Made by a program: the position numbers and the translations under genes
The notes under the pieces: model-generated
What the model was told of the DNA's origin: nothing
The model's database searches: none
The model's input: the letters and a program-made list of their open reading frames with translations, nothing else
Part shown: positions 63,329 to 64,000 of the stretch, in pieces
Position numbering within the stretch: position 1 is the first letter of the stretch
How the letters are laid out: each line of letters begins with the position of its first letter
Origin: Roseateles sp.
Lineage (GTDB): Bacteria > Pseudomonadota > Gammaproteobacteria > Burkholderiales > Burkholderiaceae
Assembly: GCA_019232985.1 (NCBI GenBank)
Contig: JAFAMW010000030.1
Location: 43,546 to 107,545 of the forward strand
DNA: 64,000 nt
Direction of reading: 5' to 3'

Positions 63329-64000
63329 GACTTGAAGTGGTCGAAGGACGCGTATCGCGTGTCGAGCGGCGCGCCGGCCGCGTCGACGAGGCGCAGGCCC
63401 GGTTCGGCGTCGACGCGACCGATGCGCGTCACGCGCGTGGCGGCGGCCGTCGCTGCGGCCGCGACGCGCTCGCGCGCATCGGGCGGCGCCGTGAACACGA
63501 GCTCGTAGTCGTCGCCGCCCGCCAGGCCCATCTCGCGCCGGCGCGCGAGCGGCTGGGCCGCGAGCACGGCGCTGAGCGGCAGCGCGTCGGCGTCGAGCGT
63601 CGCGCCGACGCGCGAGCGCCGCAGCACATGGCCGAGGTCGCCGAGCAGGCCGTCGGACACGTCGATCGCGCTCGTCGCGACGCCGCGCAGCGCGACGCCG
63701 AGCGCGACGCGCGGCTGCGGGCATTCCATCGCGCGGCGCACGCTCTCGAACTGCTCGCCGCTCAGGCTCAGGGCGCCGCGAAACACCTCGAGCGCGAGCC
63801 GCGCGTCGCCGGGCGTGCCCGACACGTAGAGCTCGTCGCCGGCGCGCGCGCCCGAGCGCAGCAGCGCCTGGCCCTGCGGCACCTCGCCCATCACGGTCAG
63901 GCACAGGTTCAGCGGCCCCTGGGTCGTGTCGCCGCCGACGAGGGCGATGCCATGCGCGTCGGCGAGCGCGAACAGGCCGCGCGCGAAGCCCTCGAGCCAG
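63325..64000 (-). CDS. thiL: Thiamine-monophosphate kinase, partial
   Basis: The C-terminal 224 codons are in the window; the N terminus lies beyond the right end. The frame shows ALVGGDTTQGPLNL, ATSAIDVSDGLLGDLGHVL and MGLAGGDDYELVFTAP, all typical of ThiL. It converts thiamine monophosphate to diphosphate, the cofactor of transketolase. It overlaps pgpA as ATGA, so the two are coupled. Confidence 0.96.
   Translation of the reverse strand, partial: WLEGFARGLFALADAHGIALVGGDTTQGPLNLCLTVMGEVPQGQALLRSGARAGDELYVSGTPGDARLALEVFRGALSLSGEQFESVRRAMECPQPRVALGVALRGVATSAIDVSDGLLGDLGHVLRRSRVGATLDADALPLSAVLAAQPLARRREMGLAGGDDYELVFTAPPDARERVAAAATAAATRVTRIGRVDAEPGLRLVDAAGAPLDTRYASFDHFKS

Overview
The window is about 70% G+C, densely packed, and has the gene content of a betaproteobacterium of the order Burkholderiales. 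The basis is conserved gene groups: hpf-ptsN-hprK, fur diverging from bamE-dapB, leuS-lptE-holA, thiL-pgpA, and a birA-like tail followed by a SPOR-like protein. Genus cannot be fixed from the sequence. No rRNA, tRNA, CRISPR array, insertion sequence or prophage was seen. Both ends are cut: a BirA-like C terminus at 1-54 and thiL running off the right end.

Layout. 1-9.6 kb: SPOR-like protein, a secreted subtilase with a GlyGly-CTERM-like tail, gap and tkt, an aldo-keto reductase, ubiH, and a periplasmic binding protein. 9.6-12.7 kb: a gluconate-type locus (LacI-family regulator diverging from gluconokinase and an MFS transporter) with two matching palindromic operators. 12.7-27.7 kb: a tricorn-type protease, a lipoprotein, a nitrilase-fold amidase and YhdP, then glnE, a rhombosortase, a POT peptide transporter and a NodB-type deacetylase. 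27.7-35.3 kb: a signalling island with a chemoreceptor, a diguanylate cyclase and an OmpR-type regulator facing a receiver-only protein and a hybrid histidine kinase. 35.3-38.4 kb: a ParE-type toxin-antitoxin pair and a YtrA-type regulator with its ABC exporter. 38.4-49.2 kb: a diiron ferritin-like protein and the conserved housekeeping block. 49.3-57.7 kb: a TonB-dependent receptor, an HI0933-type flavoprotein, a DUF885 protein and an S9 peptidase. 57.7-64 kb: pncC, then DUF3034, truncated-globin lipoprotein, cupredoxin and GGDEF-EAL genes, then pgpA and thiL.

How the genes work together. Peptide and protein breakdown recurs: S8 subtilase, tricorn-type S41, DUF885, S9 peptidase, POT transporter and a TonB receptor suggest growth on peptides. 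The rhombosortase at 24.5 kb is the expected processing enzyme for the GlyGly-CTERM subtilase at 0.8-2.9 kb. C-di-GMP signalling appears twice: the diguanylate cyclase in the signalling island, and the GGDEF-EAL protein translationally coupled to a cupredoxin and near a globin-like lipoprotein.

The best candidates for something little described are the globin/cupredoxin/GGDEF-EAL/DUF3034 module at 58.3-62.8 kb, the near-identical 13-bp element shared by two promoter regions of the signalling island, and several genes with a -10 box directly against the start codon and no Shine-Dalgarno, which suggests leaderless mRNAs.
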